Source: Candidatus Gastranaerophilales bacterium (GTDB lineage Bacteria; Cyanobacteriota; Vampirovibrionia; Gastranaerophilales; Gastranaerophilaceae). Taken from it: 6,350 nucleotides of DNA. Position 1 is the stretch's first letter; each line of letters opens with the position of its first letter. The notes beneath the pieces were generated by a model. That model saw only the letters and a program-made list of their open reading frames with translations. It was not told where the DNA came from and searched no databases. The translations under genes were made by a program, and so were the position numbers. Shown here one piece after another: positions 1 to 4,948 of the stretch. Location of the stretch: the NCBI GenBank assembly GCA_944326625.1, contig CALVER010000090.1, positions 1 through 6,350 of the forward strand, written 5' to 3'.

Positions 1-454
1 TCATAGCAGCCACAATGCCGATTATGCCGAGGGTAATCAAAACTTCCGCCAAAGTAAACGCAACACGACGAATGTTGCCTGACATGTCTACGTGTCTTGG
101 ATTGTGCACAGCTCGCAAAAGCGTGGTTTTGCTCGCAGGGACGAACTCGCTGCGCTCCGTTCTTGTGCAAATCCGCTGCGTAGCACCCTCGGCGAGGGTG
201 AAGGCTACTTTCTTTTTAAAGTCGTTAAGACGATAAGACATTAGGACGTTAAGTTCTTTACTGTGAGCTTCGCTCACATATTTGTCATTCCGAACTTTAC
301 AAAGCGAACCAACGAGGCACGAGTTGTGTGAGCCTGTATCCGTCGGCGAAGCCGTTAGGTGTTTCGGAATCTCTTTATTATGAGATGCTGAAACTAGTTC
401 AGCATGACCGGAGGTTAAGCTACTGCCCCCCCCCCCTGGATGAAATGTAGTCAT
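1..454 (-). CDS. Prepilin-like protein (type IV pilin/pseudopilin N-terminal motif), 5' part only, with long repeat-rich leader
   Basis: The minus-strand frame is open from ATG 454 to the window edge: 151 codons, no stop, 3' end off the left edge. Residues 131-151 hold a prepilin signal: basic NIRR, then VAFTLAEVLITLGIIGIVAA, with the conserved Glu at position +5 of the mature protein and a hydrophobic helix. Such proteins are cleaved by prepilin peptidase and assembled in a pilus or type II secretion pseudopilus. The residue before the cleavage site is Ala, not the usual Gly. A second copy of the motif (FKKKVAFTLAE) lies at residues 79-89. The rest of the leader is translated repeat DNA. The start is uncertain: ATG 454 lacks a ribosome binding site; ATG 241 gives MSYRLNDFKKKVAFTLAE; ATG 85 gives MSGNIRRVAFTLAE, the most typical leader length. 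The well-placed start at 473 is in another frame. The motif is certain; the function of this family member is unknown. Confidence 0.75.
   Translation of the reverse strand, partial: MTTFHPGGGGSSLTSGHAELVSASHNKEIPKHLTASPTDTGSHNSCLVGSLCKVRNDKYVSEAHSKELNVLMSYRLNDFKKKVAFTLAEGATQRICTRTERSEFVPASKTTLLRAVHNPRHVDMSGNIRRVAFTLAEVLITLGIIGIVAAM
44..208 (-). repeat. Two copies of the prepilin signal motif VAFTLAE (208-188 and 64-44)
   Basis: Both copies encode VAFTLAE after basic residues (KKK and RR). All seven codons differ between copies, every change is synonymous, and 8 of 21 bases differ. The first copy runs on into GATQRIC rather than a hydrophobic helix; only the second continues as a pilin helix. 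Identical protein with different DNA argues against a recent copying event. Confidence 0.8.
184..200. repeat. Hairpin CACCCTC-GGC-GAGGGTG within the first signal motif
   Basis: A perfect 7-bp stem (184-190 and 194-200) with a 3-base loop. On the minus strand it encodes most of FTLAEGA, the first copy of the prepilin motif. The DNA-level palindrome and a protein motif therefore coincide. Local GC is well above that of the neighbouring genes, suggesting an acquired element. Confidence 0.7.
221..252. repeat. Degenerate octamer tandem repeat, four units
   Basis: On the plus strand four consecutive 8-base units read GTCGTTAA, GACGATAA, GACATTAG and GACGTTAA, each varying at one to three positions around GACGTTAA. 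On the minus strand the stretch encodes LNVLMSYRLND, including the possible start ATG 241, immediately before the first prepilin signal motif. Confidence 0.65.
262..278. repeat. Small hairpin TGTGAGC-TTC-GCTCACA
   Basis: A perfect 7-bp stem (262-268 and 272-278) with a 3-base loop. It belongs to the run of small palindromes in the prepilin leader and encodes part of YVSEAHS there. It has no T-tract, so it is unlikely to be a terminator. Confidence 0.7.
287..370. repeat. Palindromic repeat ATTCCGAA / TTCGGAAT interrupted by an insert of about 66 bases
   Basis: The arms ATTCCGAA (287-294) and TTCGGAAT (363-370) are perfect complements but lie 68 bases apart instead of forming a tight hairpin. 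The intervening DNA is GC-richer and has its own small hairpin, CGGC-GAA-GCCG (344-354). It looks like a second element inserted into the loop of the first. The whole stretch stays open in the prepilin frame: EIPK before the insert, KVRNDK after it. Confidence 0.65.
385..405. repeat. Hairpin repeat ATGCTGAA / TTCAGCAT
   Basis: An 8-bp perfect inverted repeat (385-392 and 398-405) with a 5-base loop. It lies inside the open frame of the prepilin-like gene and encodes the GHAELVSAS segment there. It is the first arm of a composite palindromic repeat that continues to 287. From memory, intergenic repeats with these arms occur dispersed in several bacterial groups. Confidence 0.8.
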
Positions 455-473
455 AGTGCGTATTTGCGCCCAT
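420..473 (-). CDS. 17-codon leader ORF ending just after the poly-G tract
   Basis: ATG 473 lies 8 bases after a GGAGG (486-482) and just downstream of a good promoter, so it is the best translation start in this region. The frame encodes MGANTHYDYISSRGGGQ and stops at TAG 422-420, directly after the 11-G tract. The prepilin frame starting at ATG 454 is nested inside it. With 10 or 13 G the ATG 473 frame would join the prepilin frame; with 11 it ends. It could be a regulatory leader peptide, the 'off' state of a phase-variable gene, or a sequencing miscount of the tract. Confidence 0.5.
   Translation of the reverse strand: MGANTHYDYISSRGGGQ
426..436. repeat. Homopolymer tract of 11 C (11 G on the coding strand)
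   Basis: Eleven consecutive C bases on the plus strand, read as G in the leader of the prepilin-like gene. In the frame from ATG 454 it encodes a Gly run. In the frame from ATG 473 it leads straight into a stop. Tracts of this length slip during replication and are also a common place for sequencing errors. Confidence 0.95.
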
Positions 474-506
474 TGTTTTTACCTCCGTTTATTATGTAAC
501 ATTTGA

Positions 507-535
507 ATTATACTATATTTATCCGGTTGGTGCAA
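507..535 (-). promoter_or_regulatory. Sigma70-type promoter for the prepilin-like gene, with RBS at 486-482
   Basis: On the minus strand TTGCAC (535-530) is followed after exactly 17 bases by a perfect TATAAT (512-507). Transcription would start near 500, leaving a short leader with GGAGG at 486-482 ahead of ATG 473. The -35 box matches consensus at only its first three positions, so the strength rests on the -10 box and spacing. Confidence 0.6.
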
Positions 536-562
536 GTATGAAATTAAGATAATATTAAAATA

Positions 563-591
563 TTGAGCCGGCAGGGAATTTATAATATAAT
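563..591 (+). promoter_or_regulatory. Sigma70-type promoter for lpxA
   Basis: TTGAGC (563-568) is separated by 17 bases from a perfect TATAAT (586-591); another TATAAT overlaps it at 581-586. Transcription would start near 598, about 26 bases before the lpxA start. It is divergent from the prepilin promoter, whose -35 box lies 27 bases away, so one regulator bound between them could affect both. Confidence 0.65.
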
Positions 592-623
592 TAGTTTATC
601 GTAAGTTAAGAAGAGAGGTAATT

Positions 624-1439
624 ATGATAGACAAGACAGCAGTTATTCATCCGTCAGCACAGATTGCGGAAGATGCGATTATAGGCCCGTACGTTGTTAT
701 AGGCGAAAATGTAAAAATCGGCAGCAAAACAAGAGTTATTGCAAATGCTTATATTGAACATGCAGAAATCGGCGAAAGATGTACGATTTCTCCGTTTGCA
801 ACAATAGGTTCCGAACCGCAGGATTTAGGTTATAAAGGTGAAGAAACAAAAGTTGTAATCGGCGACGATACTATCATAAAAGAAAACGTAACTATTCACA
901 GAGGCGCTGCATGCGGCGATTTTACCACAAGAATAGGCAACAAATGTTTATTGATGGTCGGATCTCATATTGCACATAACTGTGTGCTTGAAGATCAGGT
1001 TATTCTCGCCAATCTTGTAACTTTAGGCGGGCATGTTCATGTCGGATTCGGTGCGTTTGTCGGCGGCATGAGTGTATTTCATCAAAATGTAAGAATAGGT
1101 GATATGGCGATTATATCAGGATTTTCAGCTTCCCGTCAGGATATTTTACCGTATTCAAAAGGCGACGGGCGTCCTGCCTTCCCGTGCGGACTTAATGTTG
1201 TTGCCATGAAACGCCGCGGAATTCCTCAGGAAACCAGAACTGCAGTAAATGAAGCTTTTAAACTTCTTATCTCAGACGAATTTAACACAACTCAGGCTAT
1301 TGAAAAAATTAAGGCCGAAATTCCGATGAATGAATATATTGAAAAAATGATTGAATTTATTCAAACATCAAAACGCGGAGTTTTATTAAAATCTCACAAA
1401 CACGGTCACCATTCATTAGAAGGCGGCGAAAATGAATAA
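624..1439 (+). CDS. lpxA: UDP-N-acetylglucosamine O-acyltransferase (LpxA)
   Basis: LpxA transfers a 3-hydroxyacyl chain from ACP to UDP-GlcNAc, the first step of lipid A synthesis, in the cytoplasm. The protein has 271 residues (E. coli: 262). Residues 1 to about 180 are left-handed beta-helix hexapeptide repeats (IGENVKIGSKTRV, IGDDTIIKENV and similar). The catalytic His is H118 in LLMVGSHIAHNC, with H137 (LGGHV) and H153 (VFHQ) at other conserved positions. The C-terminal helical part contains NVVAMKRRGIP and ends near RGVLL; a family-atypical His-rich tail, KSHKHGHHSLEGGENE, follows. By ungapped comparison with E. coli, G166 sits at the acyl-ruler glycine G173, consistent with a long acyl chain (inference). 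AGAGG at 614-618 lies 5 bases before ATG 624, fixing the start. It overlaps the next gene by 8 bases. The usual neighbours lpxC and fabZ are 3.5 kb away on the other strand. Confidence 0.96.
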   Translation: MIDKTAVIHPSAQIAEDAIIGPYVVIGENVKIGSKTRVIANAYIEHAEIGERCTISPFATIGSEPQDLGYKGEETKVVIGDDTIIKENVTIHRGAACGDFTTRIGNKCLLMVGSHIAHNCVLEDQVILANLVTLGGHVHVGFGAFVGGMSVFHQNVRIGDMAIISGFSASRQDILPYSKGDGRPAFPCGLNVVAMKRRGIPQETRTAVNEAFKLLISDEFNTTQAIEKIKAEIPMNEYIEKMIEFIQTSKRGVLLKSHKHGHHSLEGGENE

Positions 1440-2538
1440 AACCATCTGGGATAAATATGCGGAAGTCCTCGTTGACTATTCGGTTGACGTTCAAAAAGGC
1501 GACCTTGTTGAAATCAGATCGGAAAGCGTTTATGCAAAAGATCTTGTAAGAGCGGTTTATAAACGCGTTCTGGAACGCGGCGGACATCCTTTAGTCAGAA
1601 CCGGGCTCGGCGATATGGCGGAGTTGTTTATAAAATATGCCTCCGATGAACAGCTGGATTATGTTGATCCTATTTCAAAACTTGAATATGAAAGAGTTGA
1701 TAAATTTATTTCTATAGGAAGCCCTTTAAACACAAAGAGTATGAAGCGTGCGGATCTCAAAAAGCTTGCGCGAAGAGGAAAAGCTACAAAGCCATTATCT
1801 GAACTTTTGATGACGCGTTCTGCAGAGGGCACTGCAAAATGGGTTATCTGTGATGTTCCGACCCATGCTCTTGCTCAGGAAGCCGGCATGTCTTTTGATG
1901 AATATGCTGAATTTTTATTCAATTCCTGTTACTTAAATCTGGTAAATCCGGTCGAAAAATTAAGAGAATTGGACGAAAAACAATCCAAATGGGCAGAATA
2001 TTTGAATAAAGTTAAAAAATTACACATAACAGGCGCCAGAACAGATATAACGTTTAACGTAGAAGGCAGAAAGTGGATTAGCTGTTCAGGTTTGAATAAT
2101 TACCCTGACGGTGAAGTTTTTACATCTCCCGTAGAGGACGGAATAAACGGCGAAATCTATTTTGATTACCCGCAAAATTACAGAGGAAATGAAGCTCACG
2201 GGGTTCATCTCTGGATTGAAAACGGAAAAGTTGTAAAAGCCTCTGCGGATAAGGGTGAAGAATTCTTGCACGCAATGCTTGATATGGATGAAGGCTCCCG
2301 CGGCATTGGTGAAATTGCAGTCGGCACAAACGATATGATTCAGGAGATTACCGGCAATATTCTTTTTGATGAAAAAATCGGCGGCGCAATCCATATGGCT
2401 GTCGGCGCTTCATACCCTGAAACAGGCGGCAGAAATGTTTCCGGACTTCACTGGGATTTAATTAAAAATATGAAAAACGGAGGCAAAATTTTTGCCGACG
2501 ACATCCTTATTTACGAAAACGGAAAATTCCTTATCTAA
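1432..2538 (+). CDS. M29-family metallo-aminopeptidase
   Basis: A cytoplasmic aminopeptidase that removes N-terminal residues from peptides. The 368 residues match the family's usual length (about 360-410). Expected metal-site motifs are present in order: E228 in PDGEVFTSP, E294 in GIGEIAVGTN, H321 in GGAIHMAVG, and H340/D342 in SGLHWDLI. These fit the two-metal site of the AmpS/AmpT/PepS group. Residues 1-200 form the N-terminal domain (DYSVDVQKGDLVEIRS near the start). Its ATG lies inside the last codons of lpxA (shared ATGAATAA, 1432-1439) behind a modest AGGCGG, so translation is probably coupled. I see no functional link to lipid A; co-transcription may be incidental. The stop overlaps by 4 bases the end of a small convergent gene, and no terminator hairpin follows. 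Substrate preference cannot be read from the sequence. Confidence 0.92.
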   Translation: MNKTIWDKYAEVLVDYSVDVQKGDLVEIRSESVYAKDLVRAVYKRVLERGGHPLVRTGLGDMAELFIKYASDEQLDYVDPISKLEYERVDKFISIGSPLNTKSMKRADLKKLARRGKATKPLSELLMTRSAEGTAKWVICDVPTHALAQEAGMSFDEYAEFLFNSCYLNLVNPVEKLRELDEKQSKWAEYLNKVKKLHITGARTDITFNVEGRKWISCSGLNNYPDGEVFTSPVEDGINGEIYFDYPQNYRGNEAHGVHLWIENGKVVKASADKGEEFLHAMLDMDEGSRGIGEIAVGTNDMIQEITGNILFDEKIGGAIHMAVGASYPETGGRNVSGLHWDLIKNMKNGGKIFADDILIYENGKFLI

Positions 2539-2699
2539 GTATACAATTGTTTGAATATGAAATCGCTTGGAATAGCTGTTTCATCAGCGTCCTGCGGTTT
2601 TATGAAAATACTCGGATTGTTTTCAGGAAGTTTTTTGTCGAGTTTTTGTATAATACTGCCTACTGTACCGTTAGAGACCGGTTTAATCCGTTCTGTCAT
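2535..2699 (-). CDS. Small hypothetical protein, 54 residues
   Basis: A minus-strand frame from ATG 2699 to TAG 2537-2535. AAGGAG (2714-2709) lies 9 bases before the ATG, the main support for a real gene. The protein starts MTERIKPVSNGTVGSIIQKL and ends DFIFKQLYT. It is soluble-looking and mixed-charge, with no membrane segment, signal peptide or family I recognise. Residues 10-24 could form an amphipathic helix. It is convergent with the aminopeptidase, overlapping it by 4 bases. No convincing -35/-10 pair was found upstream. The 83-codon plus-strand frame across the same bases (2551-2802) lacks a ribosome binding site and reads as an artefact of this gene. Confidence 0.65.
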   Translation of the reverse strand: MTERIKPVSNGTVGSIIQKLDKKLPENNPSIFIKPQDADETAIPSDFIFKQLYT

Positions 2700-2784
2700 A
2701 ATTTTTAGCTCCTTAGTAATTTTATGGACGGATTTTTTGAGGCAAAACTTTTGGCTTTTACAAATTTTTTTACATAAAGTAACA

Positions 2785-2813
2785 TTGACAAAAATTTTGT
2801 AGGGTGTTAAGAT
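2785..2813 (+). promoter_or_regulatory. Strong sigma70-type promoter for the 106-residue gene
   Basis: A perfect TTGACA (2785-2790), 17 bases, then TAAGAT (2808-2813, 4 of 6 matches). Transcription would start near 2820, giving a leader of about 15 bases that contains little more than the ribosome binding site GAGGAGG (2823-2829). Confidence 0.7.
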
Positions 2814-2834
2814 TTTATTCCCGAGGAGGAAAAA

Positions 2835-3155
2835 ATGGTTAAAATATCACCTATTATTGAAAGATTGGCATCATTAAAAAATGATCAGGTTTATTCCGCT
2901 TTTTCAGGCGATTATAAAGGGTTTAAAACAGCTGCAAAAGAATATGCAAAACTTGCTGTCAACAACTTTGATGACGCGCTCAAAGCTAAAGCCATGGAAG
3001 TAAAAGTTCCGTTGTTTTCATCCTATGGCCTAAAAATGGCAAAGGTGTGGTTTTTGAATAAATTCAGAATAAAAACACCTGAAGAAAAAGCGTTTAAAAA
3101 ACTTGCAAAAGAGTATAAAATGAAAAAGGATTTTGAAAAAATAGTTAAAAAATAG
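2835..3155 (+). CDS. Hypothetical lysine-rich protein, 106 residues
   Basis: I do not recognise this family. The protein is strongly basic: 23 of 106 residues are Lys, concentrated in the C-terminal third (EEKAFKKLAKEYKMKKDFEK, then IVKK). No signal peptide is visible. A moderately hydrophobic stretch (VPLFSSYGLKMAKVWFLNKF) is too charged for a clear membrane helix. Predicted structure is probably mostly helical. A consensus promoter and a near-perfect GAGGAGG 5 bases before ATG 2835 suggest high expression. A terminator hairpin starts within the last codons, so the gene is a one-gene transcript. Nucleic-acid binding is possible given the charge, but nothing in the sequence proves it. Confidence 0.8.
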   Translation: MVKISPIIERLASLKNDQVYSAFSGDYKGFKTAAKEYAKLAVNNFDDALKAKAMEVKVPLFSSYGLKMAKVWFLNKFRIKTPEEKAFKKLAKEYKMKKDFEKIVKK

Positions 3156-3176
3156 GAGGCTGTTAGGCCTCCTATT
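3151..3176. terminator. Bidirectional intrinsic terminator
   Basis: A perfect 10-bp stem AATAGGAGGC / GCCTCCTATT (3151-3160 and 3167-3176) with loop TGTTAG. It overlaps the stop codon of the 106-residue gene. On the minus strand it lies 9 bases past the pfp stop and is followed by a T-rich run, so it most clearly ends pfp. On the plus strand the tail (ATTGATTTATT) is less T-rich but probably still works. Confidence 0.85.
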
Positions 3177-3185
3177 ATTGATTTA

Positions 3186-4868
3186 TTACGCATTTACTAA
3201 TGACTTTGAACGTTCTAGCTGCAATGTGCAGGTTGTAACGTCGCATACGCAAGACGGTCCAAAATACTGAACAGCTCCGGGGAATAAATATCTGTCATTC
3301 ATTGCCCAGTCTTCTCTGTTTTGTTCTAATTCTTTGAAAACGGGTCCGTCAAGTCTTACTAATGCTTTTTGAATAACCGGTTTCATTTCACCGTGGCGTT
3401 TTTCCATATTCATCATCATTGTCAAAGGTACACCGCCTGCAATCCATTCATCTGCAGGTGCTGTAAGGTTTCTGACTGATGACAGGTATCCGGTCAGACC
3501 GAAGTTGATTAATGCAAATGCGTTAAAGCCTAATGAATAGCAGTAATCAGCGTCAAAGTTTGACGGGAATGCGCATCTTCCTTCATAGCCGAAGAAATGT
3601 GACTGCGGTGAGAATTTGCCGATATAGTCACCTTGTGATTTCAATTCATCAAGTCTTGTTGAAATCATTTCGATTAACAATTTTTCGGTTTCAATTTTTG
3701 ACACCTGAACATTGCCGTGCGGGTCTCTGTCTGCCAGCAATTGACCTTTGATTAATACAGGAAGTGAATTGTAAACTTTTGCATTGTCAGGATCAAGTCT
3801 GTTTTCCACAATATCAAATTTTTCTCTGATTGTTGTTGCGTTTACAAAGTCAGGGTCTGTTTCCAATGATGCCATAATATCATTTAAGTTCGCAATCATT
3901 GATTTCATCTCGGGGATAAATTCAATTAAGCCTTCCGGAATAATTGCTATACCGAAGTTTTTACCAATATCTGCACGTTTTACAATGATATTTGTCATGT
4001 AATTTACGATTTGTTCAAGTGACATTTTCTTTTCTTCAACTTCTTCGGAAATCAAAGTTATATTGGGCTGAGTTTGCAATGCAGCTTCCAACGCAACGTG
4101 TGATGCGCTTCTGCCCATAATTTTAATAAAGTGCCAGTATTTTTTGGCGGAATTTGCGTCGCGTTGAATGTTTCCGATAAGTTCCGCATAAGTTTTTGTT
4201 GCAGTGTCAAAGCCGAATGAAATTTCAATCTGGTCGTTTTTCAAGTCGCCGTCAATAGTTTTCGGACATCCGATAACCTGAATTCCTGCGTTATTTTTTA
4301 CAAACCATTCGGCAAGCATTGCTGCATTTGTGTTTGAATCGTCGCCGCCGATTATTACAACAGCGGAAATGTTAAGCTTTTTGCAAACTTCCCATGATTT
4401 TTGGAATTGTTCTTCTGTTTCAAGCTTTGTTCTGCCTGAGCCTATAATATCAAAACCGCCGGTATTTCTGTATTGGTCAATGAATTCATCGGTGAATTCT
4501 ACGTATTTGCCGTCAATAATACCTGACGGGCCGCCTAGAAATCCGTATAATTTGTTGGAGGAATTTGCCTGTTTTAATGCGTCATAAAGTCCGGCAATTA
4601 CGTTGTGTCCTCCCGGTGCTTGACCGCCGGAGAGGATTACGCCTACGTTTCTCGGTTCTGATGTTGTCATTGATATAGAATTTTTAAATGTTACAACCGG
4701 TTTGCCGTAAGTATTTTTAAATAAATTTTGGATTTGTTCCTGATCTCTTACTGATTGGGTAGATGATCCTTCAACCAGCTCAAGGCTGTTTATCCCTAAT
4801 GCGAGGCATGCAGGGAGTTTCGGCTGGTATTTTAATCTTTCGATTTGTAATGGTGAAAGTGTTTTCAT
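3186..4868 (-). CDS. pfp: Pyrophosphate-dependent 6-phosphofructokinase, long form
   Basis: It phosphorylates fructose-6-phosphate to fructose-1,6-bisphosphate with PPi, reversibly, in cytoplasmic glycolysis/gluconeogenesis. The 560 residues fit the long PPi-PFK subfamily (plant, Borrelia and Treponema type), not the roughly 320-residue ATP enzymes. Visible motifs: GVILSGGQAPGGHN (76-89, phosphate-binding loop); GGDDSNTNA (174-182), where the second Asp, D177, replaces the Gly of ATP enzymes and marks PPi use; CPKTIDGDL (201-209) with catalytic D206 and the PPi-type K203; MGRSASH (251-257); PEGLIEF (311-317); GYEGRCAFPSNFDADYC (427-443). I chose ATG 4868, which has AAGGAAG just upstream; a GTG at 4898 is also in frame but lies at or before the predicted transcript start. 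Its own promoter overlaps the fabZ terminator, and a terminator follows. It is unrelated to the flanking lipid A genes. Confidence 0.95.
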   Translation of the reverse strand: MKTLSPLQIERLKYQPKLPACLALGINSLELVEGSSTQSVRDQEQIQNLFKNTYGKPVVTFKNSISMTTSEPRNVGVILSGGQAPGGHNVIAGLYDALKQANSSNKLYGFLGGPSGIIDGKYVEFTDEFIDQYRNTGGFDIIGSGRTKLETEEQFQKSWEVCKKLNISAVVIIGGDDSNTNAAMLAEWFVKNNAGIQVIGCPKTIDGDLKNDQIEISFGFDTATKTYAELIGNIQRDANSAKKYWHFIKIMGRSASHVALEAALQTQPNITLISEEVEEKKMSLEQIVNYMTNIIVKRADIGKNFGIAIIPEGLIEFIPEMKSMIANLNDIMASLETDPDFVNATTIREKFDIVENRLDPDNAKVYNSLPVLIKGQLLADRDPHGNVQVSKIETEKLLIEMISTRLDELKSQGDYIGKFSPQSHFFGYEGRCAFPSNFDADYCYSLGFNAFALINFGLTGYLSSVRNLTAPADEWIAGGVPLTMMMNMEKRHGEMKPVIQKALVRLDGPVFKELEQNREDWAMNDRYLFPGAVQYFGPSCVCDVTTCTLQLERSKSLVNA

Positions 4869-4902
4869 AAATTTCTTCCTTCTTATTAGTGTACACACTT
4901 AT

Positions 4903-4930
4903 ATTTTACTACAAAAATAAAGACTTCCAA
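4903..4930 (-). promoter_or_regulatory. Promoter for pfp, overlapping the fabZ terminator
   Basis: On the minus strand TTGGAA (4930-4925) precedes TAAAAT (4908-4903) with 16-base spacing; both are near consensus. The -35 box lies in the loop and descending arm of the fabZ terminator hairpin. Transcription would start near 4896, where a perfect 8-base palindrome GTGTACAC (4889-4896) sits; it might be an operator, but that is speculative. Confidence 0.5.
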
Positions 4931-4946
4931 CAAGGAAGTCTTTATT
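4916..4946 (-). terminator. Intrinsic terminator of the lpxD-lpxC-fabZ operon
   Basis: A 13-bp perfect stem (4916-4928 with 4934-4946; core AAAGACTTCC / GGAAGTCTTT) and a 5-base loop, starting 2 bases past the fabZ stop on the minus strand. A T-rich run (TTTATTTTTG) follows in the direction of fabZ transcription. Confidence 0.85.
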
Positions 4947-4948
4947 CA

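Noticed and set aside
15..236. Plus-strand open frame of 73 codons
   Set aside because: It lies antisense to the prepilin-like gene, has no ribosome binding site, and its product resembles no protein family; the minus-strand frame has the recognisable motif.
262..405. Hairpins as transcription terminators for the left-hand gene or upstream genes
   Set aside because: None is followed by a T-tract on either strand, and they lie inside a continuous reading frame.
100..410. CRISPR array or insertion sequence
   Set aside because: The repeats are short, unlike each other and without regular spacers. No transposase frame, terminal inverted repeats or target duplication was seen.
437..623. Riboswitch or structured leader upstream of lpxA
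   Set aside because: The predicted leader is only about 26 bases and shows no conserved aptamer-like structure.
2086..2394. Minus-strand open frames within the aminopeptidase gene
   Set aside because: They are antisense to a well-supported family member with all metal ligands and have no initiation signals.
2551..2802. Plus-strand open frame of 83 codons with hydrophobic product
   Set aside because: No ribosome binding site, and it runs into the promoter of the next gene. It is opposite the small minus-strand gene at 2535-2699, which has a good AAGGAG.
4869..4898. GTG at 4898 as the start of pfp
   Set aside because: It lies at or before the predicted transcript start, and the added codons contain the ribosome binding site of ATG 4868, which matches the family N-terminus better.
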